From contig JAJFHQ010000064.1 in NCBI GenBank assembly GCA_021775525.1, positions 62,001-126,000 on the forward strand: 64,000 bases of DNA, in the 5' to 3' direction. Position 1 is the stretch's first letter. Each line of letters starts with the position of its first letter. The DNA is from Hyphomicrobiales bacterium (lineage in GTDB: Bacteria > Pseudomonadota > Alphaproteobacteria > Rhizobiales > Methyloligellaceae). Under the pieces are notes generated by a model that was not told the origin of the DNA, ran no database searches, and saw only the letters and a program-made list of their open reading frames with translations. The position numbers and the translations under genes were made by a program. Of this stretch, positions 49,120 through 60,017 are shown piece by piece.

Positions 49120-49260
49120 CTAAAAGGGTCGGTTCAATACATTTGCACCAAGACGCACGATCGTGACCGCGAAAAACAGTGCCGCCATTGCCGCCAGCGC
49201 CCAGGCAATCGCAATTGAGCGGGACCGGCGGTGTTTCGTCTGCTCCTCGGTGAGCCGCAT
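49120..49260 (-). CDS. CoxF-like 46-residue membrane protein
   Basis: A short gene between ctaB and ctaG. Reading down from the ATG at 49260 the protein is [15 protein letters not shown], then a hydrophobic helix AWALAAMAALFFAVTIVRLG, ending NVLNRPF. The start overlaps the ctaB stop by one base (TGATG), which argues for translation. Small CoxF-type proteins at this position are known in alphaproteobacterial oxidase clusters and probably aid assembly. Confidence 0.8.
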   Translation of the reverse strand: MRLTEEQTKHRRSRSIAIAWALAAMAALFFAVTIVRLGANVLNRPF

Positions 49261-50210
49261 CACACCCCTGTCACGGCCAGCCCGCTAAGGACATGCTCAA
49301 CCAGCAGAACGACGAACAGGAGCAGAAGATACGCTATGGAAAAACTGAACAGCTTTTTCGCCGCCTGCTCGGCAGCCCTGCCCTCTCGCCGGTTATAGAC
49401 CCTGATTGCTAAGGCAATAAACACAGCCCCCAGGACGGTAGCCGAGAACGCATACAGAATACCGCCAAGGCCCACGAAGACGGGTGCCAGTCCTATTGGT
49501 CCCAGCGCAAGGCTATAAATCAAAATGTGACGCCGGGTCACGTCATGCCCTGCAGTGACGGGAAGCATCGGGATACCAGCGCGCTCATAGTCGCGCGAAC
49601 GATAGAGCGCCAGTGCCCAAAAATGAGGTGGTGTCCACATGAAAATAAGCAGAAACAGTACGACGGATTCCACGCTGACCGTGCCAGTTACGGCAGCCCA
49701 GCCAATCATGGGTGGCAAGGCACCCGCCGCACCGCCGATCACGATATTCTGCGGGGTGCGACGCTTCAGCCACATTGTGTAAACGAAGAGGTAAAACCCG
49801 ATTGTGAGCGCCAGCAAGGCGGCAGAAATCCAGTTCACCAGCAATCCCATCGTAAAGATGGACCCTATGGAGAGAATGGTGCCAAACGTCAGGGCTTCTC
49901 CGGGAGAAACACGCCCGCGCGGTACGGGTCGGGCAGCTGTGCGCTGCATGATGGCGTCGATATCGGCGTCGTACCACATGTTGAGTGCGCCTGAAGCACC
50001 AGCCCCCACGGCGATACACAGCAAAGCGGTGCAGGCGATCACCGGATGTAGTGTGCCAGGCGCGACGACCAATCCGACGAGAGCGGTAAATACCACCAGT
50101 GACATGACCCGCGGCTTCATGAGCGCAATGAAGTCACTGACATCGCCCGCACAATATGCGGAAGATGTTTCCAATCCGGTCTGGTCGATGTCCAGGCTCG
50201 TGTCACTCAT
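49260..50210 (-). CDS. ctaB: Protohaem IX farnesyltransferase (haem O synthase)
   Basis: UbiA-fold membrane enzyme that adds a farnesyl tail to haem b, the first step to haem a. The 316-residue protein carries the prenyl-diphosphate motif [15 protein letters not shown] and the second acidic site [14 protein letters not shown]. About nine helices. It follows ctaD by about 48 bases. Confidence 0.96.
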   Translation of the reverse strand: MSDTSLDIDQTGLETSSAYCAGDVSDFIALMKPRVMSLVVFTALVGLVVAPGTLHPVIACTALLCIAVGAGASGALNMWYDADIDAIMQRTAARPVPRGRVSPGEALTFGTILSIGSIFTMGLLVNWISAALLALTIGFYLFVYTMWLKRRTPQNIVIGGAAGALPPMIGWAAVTGTVSVESVVLFLLIFMWTPPHFWALALYRSRDYERAGIPMLPVTAGHDVTRRHILIYSLALGPIGLAPVFVGLGGILYAFSATVLGAVFIALAIRVYNRREGRAAEQAAKKLFSFSIAYLLLLFVVLLVEHVLSGLAVTGV

Positions 50211-50257
50211 AGCCAGTTACCTATGCCCTTGTTTCTTACCTAGCATCACCGACCGCC

Positions 50258-51859
<1,602 letters not shown>

Positions 51860-51929
51860 TCATAATCCTTCGCCGTTTTTGCCCATCCGGTTATGCACCG
51901 GCACCGCAAATTGATATTTTAAAACCCTT

Positions 51930-52814
51930 CTAGCGCTGATTTAGCGCAAACCTGTAATCCACAGACAAAGCGTTGCCACCCTGAGAAGGCATATCCGCAG
52001 GCAGAGATGCAAATTTCTTCTTCGCCGTTTCCAGCCAACTGGCAAACTCCGCATCGGATACGACACGCACCGTAATTGGCATAAAGGCATGTTTCTGCCC
52101 GCAAAGCTCTGAACACTGTCCGTAATAAACACCCGTTTTTTCCGCCCGGAACCAGGTGCGGATGATACGTCCGGGCACAGCGTCGACTTTCACGCCGAAT
52201 GCTGGGATCGTCCAGTTGTGGAGAACATCCGAGGCCGTGACCAGGATGTGTACATTCTTGTTCACCGGCACGACCACTTCATTGTCGGTCGCGAGTAACC
52301 TGGGTTGCCCGGGCTTTAATTCGTTTTTTTCCAGCATGACCGCATCGAACGTCAGGTTTCCCTGATCGGGATATTCGTAGGTCCAGTACCATTGGTTACC
52401 GATGGCCTTCACGGTCAGATCGGCCTTGGGAAAATCATACTGCGCAAACAGCAACCGGAACGACGGCACCGCGATTACCACCAGGATGAGAATTGGAACC
52501 ACCGTCCACAAAACCTCAAGAATGGTGTTGTGCGAAGTCTTGGAAGGCGTGGGATTTGCGTTTTCATTAAACCGCAACGCCACGTACACCAGCAACCCCA
52601 GAACAAACAGGGTGATGACGGTAATAAGTATCAGAAGAAAATTGTGAAAATCCGTCAACTGCCGCATGATCGGCGTCACAGCTTCCTGAAAACCCAGCTG
52701 CCAGTCTCTTGGCTGGCCCAACTCAGATCTCGCATCCGAGCTGAAGAGAAATGAGCCCAACGCGACAAAAAAAGCTATTGCTTTCGCTTGAACCCCGGAA
52801 AAGCCGTTGGTCAT
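51930..52814 (-). CDS. ctaC: Cytochrome c oxidase subunit II
   Basis: Carries the CuA site that takes electrons from cytochrome c. A signal peptide (AIAFFVALGSFLFSSDARS) and two membrane helices precede a cupredoxin domain with the CuA motif YYGQCSELCGQKHAFMP. 294 residues. AGGAG stands before ATG 52814. First gene of the oxidase cluster; the promoter should lie in the gap upstream. Confidence 0.97.
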   Translation of the reverse strand: MTNGFSGVQAKAIAFFVALGSFLFSSDARSELGQPRDWQLGFQEAVTPIMRQLTDFHNFLLILITVITLFVLGLLVYVALRFNENANPTPSKTSHNTILEVLWTVVPILILVVIAVPSFRLLFAQYDFPKADLTVKAIGNQWYWTYEYPDQGNLTFDAVMLEKNELKPGQPRLLATDNEVVVPVNKNVHILVTASDVLHNWTIPAFGVKVDAVPGRIIRTWFRAEKTGVYYGQCSELCGQKHAFMPITVRVVSDAEFASWLETAKKKFASLPADMPSQGGNALSVDYRFALNQR

Positions 52815-53230
52815 TTCTCAATACTCCTGCTGGTCGCTCCATCGTGCCGCCCGACCGTAATAATGACATGGCAAACGGGCTTGCAAATACACTCGTTAAA
52901 GTAGCTGCAAGCGTCTTTGCTCTACCATCACTAGAGACCGCAATTCAACAAGCACGATCAGGAGAAATAGACCGGATTGCCAATCGAATCCTAAGTACTT
53001 GAAAAAGCACGGACAGCTTTTATTTTGCAACCATGATCGATGCCTTTTCGACTGCGTCATATCTTCGCGCAACAGATGCTTTGCCCATTTCAGGGCAAGA
53101 ACTGACCTGCTCTTCGGTCCAAATTTGGCCCAAAATATAAGCGACAGCCGTCCTGATAGCGTTGATCGCTCGGTCAAATGCCCTGTTCCATGCCTCTAAT
53201 TGACCAGTTAACTTTCCGATGCCACAGCGG
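52815..53230. other. Intergenic gap between ctaC and ialB
   Basis: About 460 bases with no gene I can support. It must hold the ctaC promoter on the minus strand. A 44-codon frame (52868-53002, plus, MANGLANTLVKVAASVFAL) is present but has no ribosome site. The text is slightly AT-richer than its neighbours. Confidence 0.5.
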
Positions 53231-53239
53231 TGCTATAAT
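53231..53239 (+). promoter_or_regulatory. Extended -10 promoter for ialB
   Basis: TGCTATAAT is a perfect extended -10 element 35 bases before the ialB ATG. TTGACC lies 28 bases upstream of TATAAT, too far for a standard -35. Confidence 0.55.
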
Positions 53240-53273
53240 TACATGACGCTTCCATAATGTCCGATAGTATTTC

Positions 53274-53846
53274 ATGACCCAAAGATATAGCAGACAAACA
53301 TCTCCGTCCGTTGCAACGCGGTACCGCAAGCACATGGTCGTGCTGCTGGCTGTTCTTTTCACATCCCTGATGAGTGCTGCTCCGCAAGCGCCTGCCCAGG
53401 ACAAGAAAAAAGAAAAATTTGGCGACTGGGAGATTAATTGCGGTAAACCGCCCGGCGCGCGCGATCAGAAATGCGCGCTGGTGCAGAGCGTGATTGACGA
53501 GGAACGGGCCAATGTTGGCCTGAGGGTTGTGTTTCTTCTCGCATCAGGCGGACGCAGCGTGCTGCGCGTGGTCGCACCCCTGGGCGTTCTTCTACCTTTT
53601 GGACTGGGCTTGCGGATCGACGACGAGGCGATCGGTAAAGAGCCACTCCCCTTTATCCGGTGCCGGCCCATGGGCTGCATCTCCGAGATTATCGTCAAGG
53701 ACAAACTGCTCGAAAAATTCAAGGGCGGTACGACCGCGATGTTCATTATCGTCGAAACAAAGCAGGAAGGCCGTGCGATACCGGTCTCCCTCAAGGGGTT
53801 CTCCAAGGGCTTGAGCCGGCTTTCAGCTCTGGCAAAAACCAACTAG
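53274..53846 (+). CDS. Invasion-associated locus B (IalB) family protein
   Basis: A secreted protein of the IalB family, common in Rhizobiales and named for Bartonella invasion. Signal sequence: VVLLAVLFTSLMSAAPQAPA; mature blocks: KFGDWEINC, CALVQSVIDEERANVGLRV, LRVVAPLGVLLPFGLGL and CRPMGCISEIIV, with paired cysteines likely disulfide-bonded. 190 residues. In free-living species the role is unknown. Preceded by an extended -10 promoter and followed by a hairpin. Confidence 0.9.
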   Translation: MTQRYSRQTSPSVATRYRKHMVVLLAVLFTSLMSAAPQAPAQDKKKEKFGDWEINCGKPPGARDQKCALVQSVIDEERANVGLRVVFLLASGGRSVLRVVAPLGVLLPFGLGLRIDDEAIGKEPLPFIRCRPMGCISEIIVKDKLLEKFKGGTTAMFIIVETKQEGRAIPVSLKGFSKGLSRLSALAKTN

Positions 53847-53877
53847 GCCTCCGGTTCGTAGAAGCGCGAAAATGATT

Positions 53878-53907
53878 GAGCCGGCCCCGCAGCAGCAGGA
53901 CCGGCTC
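53878..53907. terminator. Hairpin between ialB and the dodecin gene
   Basis: GAGCCGG (53878-53884) pairs with CCGGCTC (53901-53907), then TATATTT follows on the plus strand. It sits between convergent genes and could serve both. Confidence 0.5.
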
Positions 53908-53949
53908 TATATTTCAATCACACCTGGCATGCCCAGGAGTTGCAAACCG

Positions 53950-54150
53950 TTACTTGACCTTGAAGGTCACTTTGCAATTCACGCGATAGGAATCAATCTT
54001 CCCGTCCTTTACAGAAGCTGTTTGGTCCTTAACCCAGACCGACTTGATGTCTTTTACGGTCTTCGAGGCTTCTTCAACGACTTTCTGTGCCGCGTCCGAC
54101 CAGCTCTTGTCGGATTCCGCCATAATCTCAATTGTCTTGTGTACTGCCAT
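53950..54150 (-). CDS. Dodecin family flavin-binding protein
   Basis: A 66-residue dodecamer-forming protein that stores flavin. VHKTIEIMAESDKSWSDAAQ, VEEASKTVKDIKSVWVKDQ and YRVNCKVTFKV match dodecins; the flavin-stacking tryptophan is in SVWVKD. Single-gene unit. Confidence 0.93.
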   Translation of the reverse strand: MAVHKTIEIMAESDKSWSDAAQKVVEEASKTVKDIKSVWVKDQTASVKDGKIDSYRVNCKVTFKVK

Positions 54151-54281
54151 TTACACCTCCCCTGAAACGCGTTGCTGTTATTACCGGTGCCCGCAGATAG
54201 GACACCGTACATAGAGTACAACTGGGGAGGCGGCAGCCTTATGGCAAGATGGGAAGCGGATAATATTCCATACCCTGCCTC

Positions 54282-54587
54282 TTAGTTGGCCCAGTATGAC
54301 CGTGCCCACCGTGCCGAGTCTTTCCGGCGATTGATGCGCTCTTCAAGCGCCAGTGACGGGTCCGAATGCCAAGGCTGCAGGAGCGCCCACTCAACATCTG
54401 AACGGGCAATTCCGATATCCGCCAGCATGGCATCATCAAAGCTTGCCAACCGGGTTATCTCACGCCGCCCCCGCCTTGCGTCCAGGAATTGAGAAACAAC
54501 TCTCCCGGCCGCAACCAGGGATTCACCCAAGCGAGATTGTCCTGCGGATCCGCCAATTCTGTTTGCGTCTGTTTGTGCATAAGACAT
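54282..54587 (-). CDS. DUF1127 domain protein
   Basis: A 101-residue protein with the short DUF1127 motif in RREITRLASFDDAMLADIGIARSD-type sequence (LASFDDAMLADIGI). Small DUF1127 proteins take part in RNA maturation and phosphate or carbon metabolism in Agrobacterium. AAGGAG stands nine bases before ATG 54587. It is divergent from a LysR gene, a pairing seen often in this group. Confidence 0.88.
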   Translation of the reverse strand: MSYAQTDANRIGGSAGQSRLGESLVAAGRVVSQFLDARRGRREITRLASFDDAMLADIGIARSDVEWALLQPWHSDPSLALEERINRRKDSARWARSYWAN

Positions 54588-54732
54588 TGTTTTATCTCCT
54601 TATTCTATCTGACAAGCGTCGTCGCGAGGCGAAGAGACACTCTCTCCACCGCAGATGTGCGTGGCACCCTGTCCTGAATTTTCAGACGGTGATTCTCCGT
54701 CTTGTTGCACCGAATATGGCGAAAGCCCTTCC

Positions 54733-54756
54733 ATAATACAAACAAATGTTTATTAT
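54733..54756. repeat. Imperfect palindrome in the DUF1127-LysR intergenic region
   Basis: ATAAT-AC-AAACA then AA then TGTTT-ATTAT: 10-base arms with a two-base bulge, AT-rich, 40 bases before the LysR start. It could be the operator of the regulator. Confidence 0.45.
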
Positions 54757-54796
54757 GAAACACATCACAAATATTGATTGTTTAAAGGAAGCTGGA

Positions 54797-55681
54797 ATGG
54801 CACCGACCATACTTGATGCAGATCAGTTGAAAACGCTTGTGGCGATCGCCGACACCGGCAGCTTTACGCGCGCTGCTGACGATGTGAACAAGACCCAGGC
54901 TGCAGTTTCCATGCAGATGCGCCGCCTTGAAGAATCAACCGGACGGCGGTTGTTTGCAAAGAATGGCCGCAAGAACCGGCTGACTTCCGACGGAGAGCAT
55001 CTGCTAGACTATGCCCGGCGCATCATTCACTTGAACAATGAAGCCATGGCCGTTCTGAACGAGCCGGAGCTGGCCGGGTTCGTGCGCATCGGTACGCCTG
55101 ATGATTATGCCGAGCGCTTTCTGCCGCCCATTTTTGCAGGCTTTTCACGCACCCATCCGCTCGTGGAAGTGGAAATCTGCTGCGAGGCGAGCAGTGTGCT
55201 GATGAAAAAAATCAACGACGGCAAGATTGATCTGGCTATTGCCACCCACAGGGACTGCGGTTCTCATGGCGAGGTTATCCGCCGCGAAGCCCTGTGCTGG
55301 GTCTCCTCTCCCCGGCACAAGGTAGAGGAGATGGATATGGTTCCGCTGGCACTGGGCGCGGCAAGTTGTTCATGGCGGGCAGAGGCCATGCGCGCCCTGG
55401 ATCAGATCAAGCGCCCTCACCGCATTTTGTATTCAAGCCCGAGTGCGGCTGCCCTGACCGCTGCCGTACAATCCGGCCTGGCGATCTCGGTATTGCCTGA
55501 AAGCGCCGTTCGGCCTGGAATGCGCCGCCTGGGCGAAGACGACGGTTTTCCCGAATTGCCCTATTGCGATATCGCACTTCTTCGAGCGCAGGGAAAAACA
55601 TCATCCAGCGTCGAGGCGCTGGCGGATCATATCATCGAGAGTCTCACCAACCTTGATTTCTCGTCGCAAACCTGGTCCTGA
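54797..55681 (+). CDS. LysR family transcriptional regulator
   Basis: A 294-residue LysR regulator: ATG 54797 with AAGGAAG upstream, then the winged helix (LDADQLKTLVAIADTGSFTR ... AAVSMQMRRLEESTGRRLF) and a periplasmic-binding-like effector domain from about residue 90. The effector is unknown. The open frame to 54746 adds no conserved residues. The divergent DUF1127 gene is a natural target. Confidence 0.93.
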   Translation: MAPTILDADQLKTLVAIADTGSFTRAADDVNKTQAAVSMQMRRLEESTGRRLFAKNGRKNRLTSDGEHLLDYARRIIHLNNEAMAVLNEPELAGFVRIGTPDDYAERFLPPIFAGFSRTHPLVEVEICCEASSVLMKKINDGKIDLAIATHRDCGSHGEVIRREALCWVSSPRHKVEEMDMVPLALGAASCSWRAEAMRALDQIKRPHRILYSSPSAAALTAAVQSGLAISVLPESAVRPGMRRLGEDDGFPELPYCDIALLRAQGKTSSSVEALADHIIESLTNLDFSSQTWS

Positions 55682-55714
55682 CCGCTCTTGGGACTCAGGC
55701 GGGAAGGCCTCTGA

Positions 55715-56701
55715 CTAAAAATATTCAGGACAGGCAGTCTCAAGCGCCTCGCGAACACGCTCGCGTACAGGCTTGGAGGGGTCGCCATAGTCAAAGGACA
55801 TTCCGGTCACGATCTCGAACAGGGCGACATACTTCCCCGCGAACTCGATCAGTGTTTCAGGCGGAATGTCCGGGATCGGCTCCTTGTAGGGGTCGCACTG
55901 CCCCCTCACCCACAGGCGCAGAAATTCCTTGTCGAGACTTTCAGGTTCTTCCCCCGCACCAAGGCGCGTCTCGTAACTATCGGCCTTCCAGTAGCGGCTC
56001 GAATCAGGCGTGAGAATTTCATCCGCCAGGATGATTTCACCTTTCTCATCGAGGCCGAATTCAAATTTCGTATCGACCAGTATCAGACCATTGCGGGCGG
56101 CAATCTCCCGCCCGCGCCCAAACACGGCCAAGCTTTTCGCGGCAACATCGTCCCATCGTTCCTGGCTCAGGATACCTTGCTCAACGATTTCACTGGCAGT
56201 AATCGGCGCATCATGTTCACCGGCTTCCGCCTTGGTCGTAGGCGTGATTATTGTCTCGGGCAGCTTCTGGTTCTTGACCAGCCCTTCGGGAAACTGGTGG
56301 CCATACAGCAGGCGCTCTCCACGATTGTACATCGGCCAGATGCTGGTGTCGGTCGAGCCGGTCATGTAATCGCGGACAACCATCTCGATGGGGAGAATTT
56401 CAAGGGTCTTTGCCACGACCACGTTTGGGTCGGGATAATCGATGACATGGTTTGGGCAGATATCGGCCGTCTGGTCGAACCAGAACCGCGCGGTCTGGGT
56501 CAGCACCTGCCCCTTGAAGGGTACCGCCGCGAGAACCTTGTCAAAAGCCGATTGACGGTCGGTTGCGATCATGACCCTGCGGCCATCGGGTAGATCATAG
56601 GAGTCCCTGACCTTGCCGCGCTGAAAGTTCGGCAGTTCAGAATATTCCGCGTCCGTCAGAACGCCGGCCAGCGCCAGCTTGTCGTGTTCAGAAAGTGTCA
56701 C
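55715..56701 (-). CDS. purC: Phosphoribosylaminoimidazole-succinocarboxamide synthase
   Basis: The SAICAR-forming ATP-dependent step of purine synthesis. Seen: GKVRDSYDLPDGRRVMIATDRQSAFD near the N-terminus (split here: KVRDSYDL and MIATDRQSAFD), EMVVRDYMTGS, and LVDTKFEFGLDEKGEIIL. At 328 residues it is the longer form, as in eukaryote-like and some alphaproteobacterial enzymes. 21 bases after gshA. Confidence 0.96.
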   Translation of the reverse strand: MTLSEHDKLALAGVLTDAEYSELPNFQRGKVRDSYDLPDGRRVMIATDRQSAFDKVLAAVPFKGQVLTQTARFWFDQTADICPNHVIDYPDPNVVVAKTLEILPIEMVVRDYMTGSTDTSIWPMYNRGERLLYGHQFPEGLVKNQKLPETIITPTTKAEAGEHDAPITASEIVEQGILSQERWDDVAAKSLAVFGRGREIAARNGLILVDTKFEFGLDEKGEIILADEILTPDSSRYWKADSYETRLGAGEEPESLDKEFLRLWVRGQCDPYKEPIPDIPPETLIEFAGKYVALFEIVTGMSFDYGDPSKPVRERVREALETACPEYF

Positions 56702-56722
56702 TAAGTGGTCCCCCTCAAAGCA

Positions 56723-58105
56723 TCAAAAGGCTTCAGCCCCGAACAGTTTATCGATATCGCCATGCCAGTTGTTTTCATAAGAATCAAGAAGTTGCTGTGC
56801 CGGTGTGCGAGAAGACGCAACCACATCCTCGATCGTTTGCAGGAACTGCGTTTCGTCATCGCCAAAACCGTCACGCCTGGCTCGCGAGACCAGACCAGCC
56901 CGTGCGATTGAGACGCAGTCACGCGCGATATCGAGCACTTTGCCCGAACGGAACGGCGCATCCATCCCCTGGCGTGGGACAGCATTGCGCAAGTCCTGGC
57001 GTTCCTCCGCACTCCAGTCTTTGACCAGATCCCAAGCCGCATCAAGAGCGCCCTGGTCATAGAGCAATCCGACCCAGAAGGCCGGCAGTGCGCAAATGCC
57101 GCGCCACGGCCCGCCATCAACGCCCCGCATCTCCAGGAACTGCTTCATGCGCACTTCGGGAAACAGCGTGGATACATGGTCGGTCCAATCCTGCTCATCG
57201 GGTTTTTCGCCCGGGAGTGCATCCAGCTTGCCCAGCAGAAAATCACGGAAAGAAGCGCCAGCGACATCGATATATTTCCCATCGCGATAGACAAAATACA
57301 TCGGCACATTGAGCGCGTAATCGACATAGCGCTCAAATCCCATACCATCTTCAAATGCCCAGGGCAGCATACCGGTGCGGTCAGGATCGGTGTCGCGCCA
57401 CATTTCCGAGCGAAAGGAGAGGAAGCCGTTTGGCTTGCCCTCGGTAAAGGGCGAGTTGGCGAAAATTGCAGTGGCAACAGGCTGTAGGGCCAGACTGACA
57501 CGCAGCTTTTTCACCATGTCAGCCTCATCGGCAAAATCGAGATTGACCTGGATCGTGCAGGTTCTATGCATCATGTCGAGACCGTGATCGCCCATGCGCG
57601 GCATGTACGAACGCATCACTTCATAGCGCCGCTTTGGAACGCGGGGTGTTTCGGCAAGTGACCATTTTGGAGAAAAGCCCATCCCTAAAAAAGCAATGCC
57701 CCATTCTTCCCCGATCTGGCGCACCTGCTCCAGATGCCGCCCGGCCTCTTCGCAGGTCTGATGCACAGTTTTCAGCGGCGCACCGGACAACTCGAACTGT
57801 CCGCCGGGTTCAAGCGTGATCGAACCGCCCAGGTCGATTCCGGTCTCCTTGAGGGCGATAATGTTCTCGCCTTCCATGATCTTGGTGTAACCGAACCTGC
57901 TTGCCATTTCTTCCAGCAACGCGTGCACACCATGCTCGCCATCATAGGAGAGAGGCGTCAAGTCTTTGGTGTTAAATCCGAATTTCTCATGCTCGGTGCC
58001 AATGCGCCACTCGGAAGCCGGCTTGCAGCCGTGCTCGAACTCGGCGACCAACTGGTCCCGCGATTCGATGACAGGGCTTTGGGGGCCGTCCTCACGTGTG
58101 GACAT
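56723..58105 (-). CDS. gshA: Glutamate-cysteine ligase, plant type
   Basis: First step of glutathione synthesis. This 460-residue enzyme belongs to the plant/alphaproteobacterial class: WRIGTEHEKFGF, GGSITLEPGGQFELSGAP, RTCTIQVNLDFADE, and RDWSAEERQDLRNA-like KDWSAEERQDL. gshB is not in the window. rsmE is upstream on the same strand. Confidence 0.96.
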   Translation of the reverse strand: MSTREDGPQSPVIESRDQLVAEFEHGCKPASEWRIGTEHEKFGFNTKDLTPLSYDGEHGVHALLEEMASRFGYTKIMEGENIIALKETGIDLGGSITLEPGGQFELSGAPLKTVHQTCEEAGRHLEQVRQIGEEWGIAFLGMGFSPKWSLAETPRVPKRRYEVMRSYMPRMGDHGLDMMHRTCTIQVNLDFADEADMVKKLRVSLALQPVATAIFANSPFTEGKPNGFLSFRSEMWRDTDPDRTGMLPWAFEDGMGFERYVDYALNVPMYFVYRDGKYIDVAGASFRDFLLGKLDALPGEKPDEQDWTDHVSTLFPEVRMKQFLEMRGVDGGPWRGICALPAFWVGLLYDQGALDAAWDLVKDWSAEERQDLRNAVPRQGMDAPFRSGKVLDIARDCVSIARAGLVSRARRDGFGDDETQFLQTIEDVVASSRTPAQQLLDSYENNWHGDIDKLFGAEAF

Positions 58106-58209
58106 GACTACTCCTGAGAATTGAACTGGCCGGCAGCAAATTTGCCGCTCAAACTTAAGACTCGCGGCACGTTATGGACCGGCTACAAGTCTCTGACAAG
58201 CTCAGCATA

Positions 58210-58941
58210 TCAGCGCCAATCCCCCAATACTGCATTGAGCAGGGACAATGCAGCAACACCTGCAGTGTCTGCCCGCATGACGCGCGGGCCAAGCGAGATG
58301 GGTGTGACAAATGACAGGCCGCGAAGACACGACTGTTCTTCAGCATTGAAGCCCCCCTCGGGGCCAATAAGGACGGCCAGTGGGCCGGGCCCCAGCGGTG
58401 TGAGCGCCTCAAGTGGTGACGTTACGGGCGCTTCCTCATCGCAATAGACGATCCTGCGTGCCGGGTCCCACCTCTCAAGCAGCTTGTCCAGGGATAGCGG
58501 CTCCAGGACCTGTGGAATACGTAACACCCCGCATTGTTCGGCAGCCTCTATCACATTGGCGCGCATACGCTCCAGCTTCACACGCTGCGCATCTGTCCGT
58601 CGGGTCATGACAGGGCGAAGCGCTGCAACACCCAGCTCCGTGGCCTTTTGCACAATGAAATCAAGCCGGGCACGTTTCAACGGTGCAAACAGGTAATGAA
58701 TATCGGGTCCGTCACTCTGGGGACGTGACTGTTCCAGGATCCTCAGGGAACAGTCGCTGCGTTTTTGCCGTGCAAGGTTAGCGCGCCATTCCCCATTTTG
58801 CCCGTCAAAGATAAGGATTTCAGCACCATCACCCAGACGCATGACATTCAGGAGATAGTTAGCCTGTGAACGTGTGCAGGCAATTTCGCCCCCCGCTTCA
58901 AGCGAGTCTTCCACAAAAAGACGGATGGTATTGGCGCGCAT
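58210..58941 (-). CDS. rsmE: 16S rRNA m3U1498 methyltransferase
   Basis: SPOUT-fold enzyme that methylates U1498 in 16S rRNA. Motifs: MRANTIRLFVED, YLFAPLKRARLDFIVQKATELG, and the knot LIGPEGGFNAEE and SLGPRVMRADTAGVAALSLL. 243 residues. Divergent from ubiA. Confidence 0.96.
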   Translation of the reverse strand: MRANTIRLFVEDSLEAGGEIACTRSQANYLLNVMRLGDGAEILIFDGQNGEWRANLARQKRSDCSLRILEQSRPQSDGPDIHYLFAPLKRARLDFIVQKATELGVAALRPVMTRRTDAQRVKLERMRANVIEAAEQCGVLRIPQVLEPLSLDKLLERWDPARRIVYCDEEAPVTSPLEALTPLGPGPLAVLIGPEGGFNAEEQSCLRGLSFVTPISLGPRVMRADTAGVAALSLLNAVLGDWR

Positions 58942-59042
58942 GTTTTCTCGCAGGAAAGCTCCGGGAGTGTTTTACATCTCATAATAGGGGATGAATCGCG
59001 CTACAAGCGAGCCATAGTCCATAGCACCCAAGCTGAACACAA

Positions 59043-59990
59043 ATGAATGCACGCCCCAGCACAAGACCTTCCGTGGCAGATGCCACGCCCGGCAACTGGG
59101 TTGACGCGTGGGCGCCCCATAGCTGGCGACCTTATTTACGCCTGGCGCGGGCCGACCGTCCAATCGGGGTCTGGCTTTTGCTCTGGCCCTGCTGGTGGTC
59201 GCTGGGGCTGGCGGGGATAGAGACCGAAGCTGATTATCCCAACCTATGGTTCATGGCGCTGTTCGCTATCGGCGCGATTGTCATGCGCGGCGCCGGCTGC
59301 ACCTATAACGACATCGTCGACCGGGATTATGATCTTAAAGTCGCGCGCACCAAGTTGCGTCCGATACCAAGTGGCCAGATTAGCGTGCGCCAGGCGCAGA
59401 TTTTCATGGTGCTGCTTTCGCTTATCGGGCTGGCCGTCCTGCTGCAATTCAATAGCTTCACGATTTTACTGGGCATGGCTTCAATTGGTATTGTGGCGAC
59501 CTATCCCTTCATGAAGCGCTTCACCTATTGGCCGCAGGCGGTTCTCGGTCTGGCCTTTTCTTGGGGCGCATTGATGGGTTGGGCGGCCATGCTGGGAGAG
59601 TTATCTCTTGCCCCCCTGCTGCTCTACGGAGGAGCGATTGCGTGGACCATTGGCTATGACACCATCTACGCCCATCAGGACAAGGAAGACGATGCCCTGC
59701 TCGGCCTCAAATCGACGGCCCTGAAGTTTGGCGAAAGGACCAAATCCTGGCTGGCGCTGTTCTACGGGATAGCTTTTGCCGGCATTGGTGCGTCTGGTAT
59801 CGCTGCGGGTGCCGGGCTAGTCTTCTGTTTGTGCCTTGTCGCGGGCGCGACACATCTTATTTGGCAAATCGCTACGCTCGATGTCTCCGATGAGAAAAAT
59901 TGCCTTGTCCGTTTCAGGTCAAACAGAGATTTCGGCGCAATCATATTTGCTTCATTCATCGCCGATTTGGCATTGAATACATTCATGTAA
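59043..59990 (+). CDS. ubiA: 4-hydroxybenzoate polyprenyltransferase
   Basis: Joins the polyprenyl tail to 4-hydroxybenzoate in ubiquinone synthesis, inner membrane. Prenyl-diphosphate sites are CTYNDIVDRDYD and YDTIYAHQDKEDDALLGLKS, with nine or so helices. 315 residues. The substrate tail would come from the polyprenyl synthase at 3.2 kb. Confidence 0.96.
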   Translation: MNARPSTRPSVADATPGNWVDAWAPHSWRPYLRLARADRPIGVWLLLWPCWWSLGLAGIETEADYPNLWFMALFAIGAIVMRGAGCTYNDIVDRDYDLKVARTKLRPIPSGQISVRQAQIFMVLLSLIGLAVLLQFNSFTILLGMASIGIVATYPFMKRFTYWPQAVLGLAFSWGALMGWAAMLGELSLAPLLLYGGAIAWTIGYDTIYAHQDKEDDALLGLKSTALKFGERTKSWLALFYGIAFAGIGASGIAAGAGLVFCLCLVAGATHLIWQIATLDVSDEKNCLVRFRSNRDFGAIIFASFIADLALNTFM

Positions 59991-60017
59991 TTTTATGCGC
60001 GTGTAGACCACCCACCT

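Noticed and set aside
52868-53002. 44-codon frame MANGLANTLVKVAAS in the ctaC-ialB gap
   Set aside because: No Shine-Dalgarno and no clear conservation signal visible here. Kept only as a note in the gap entry.
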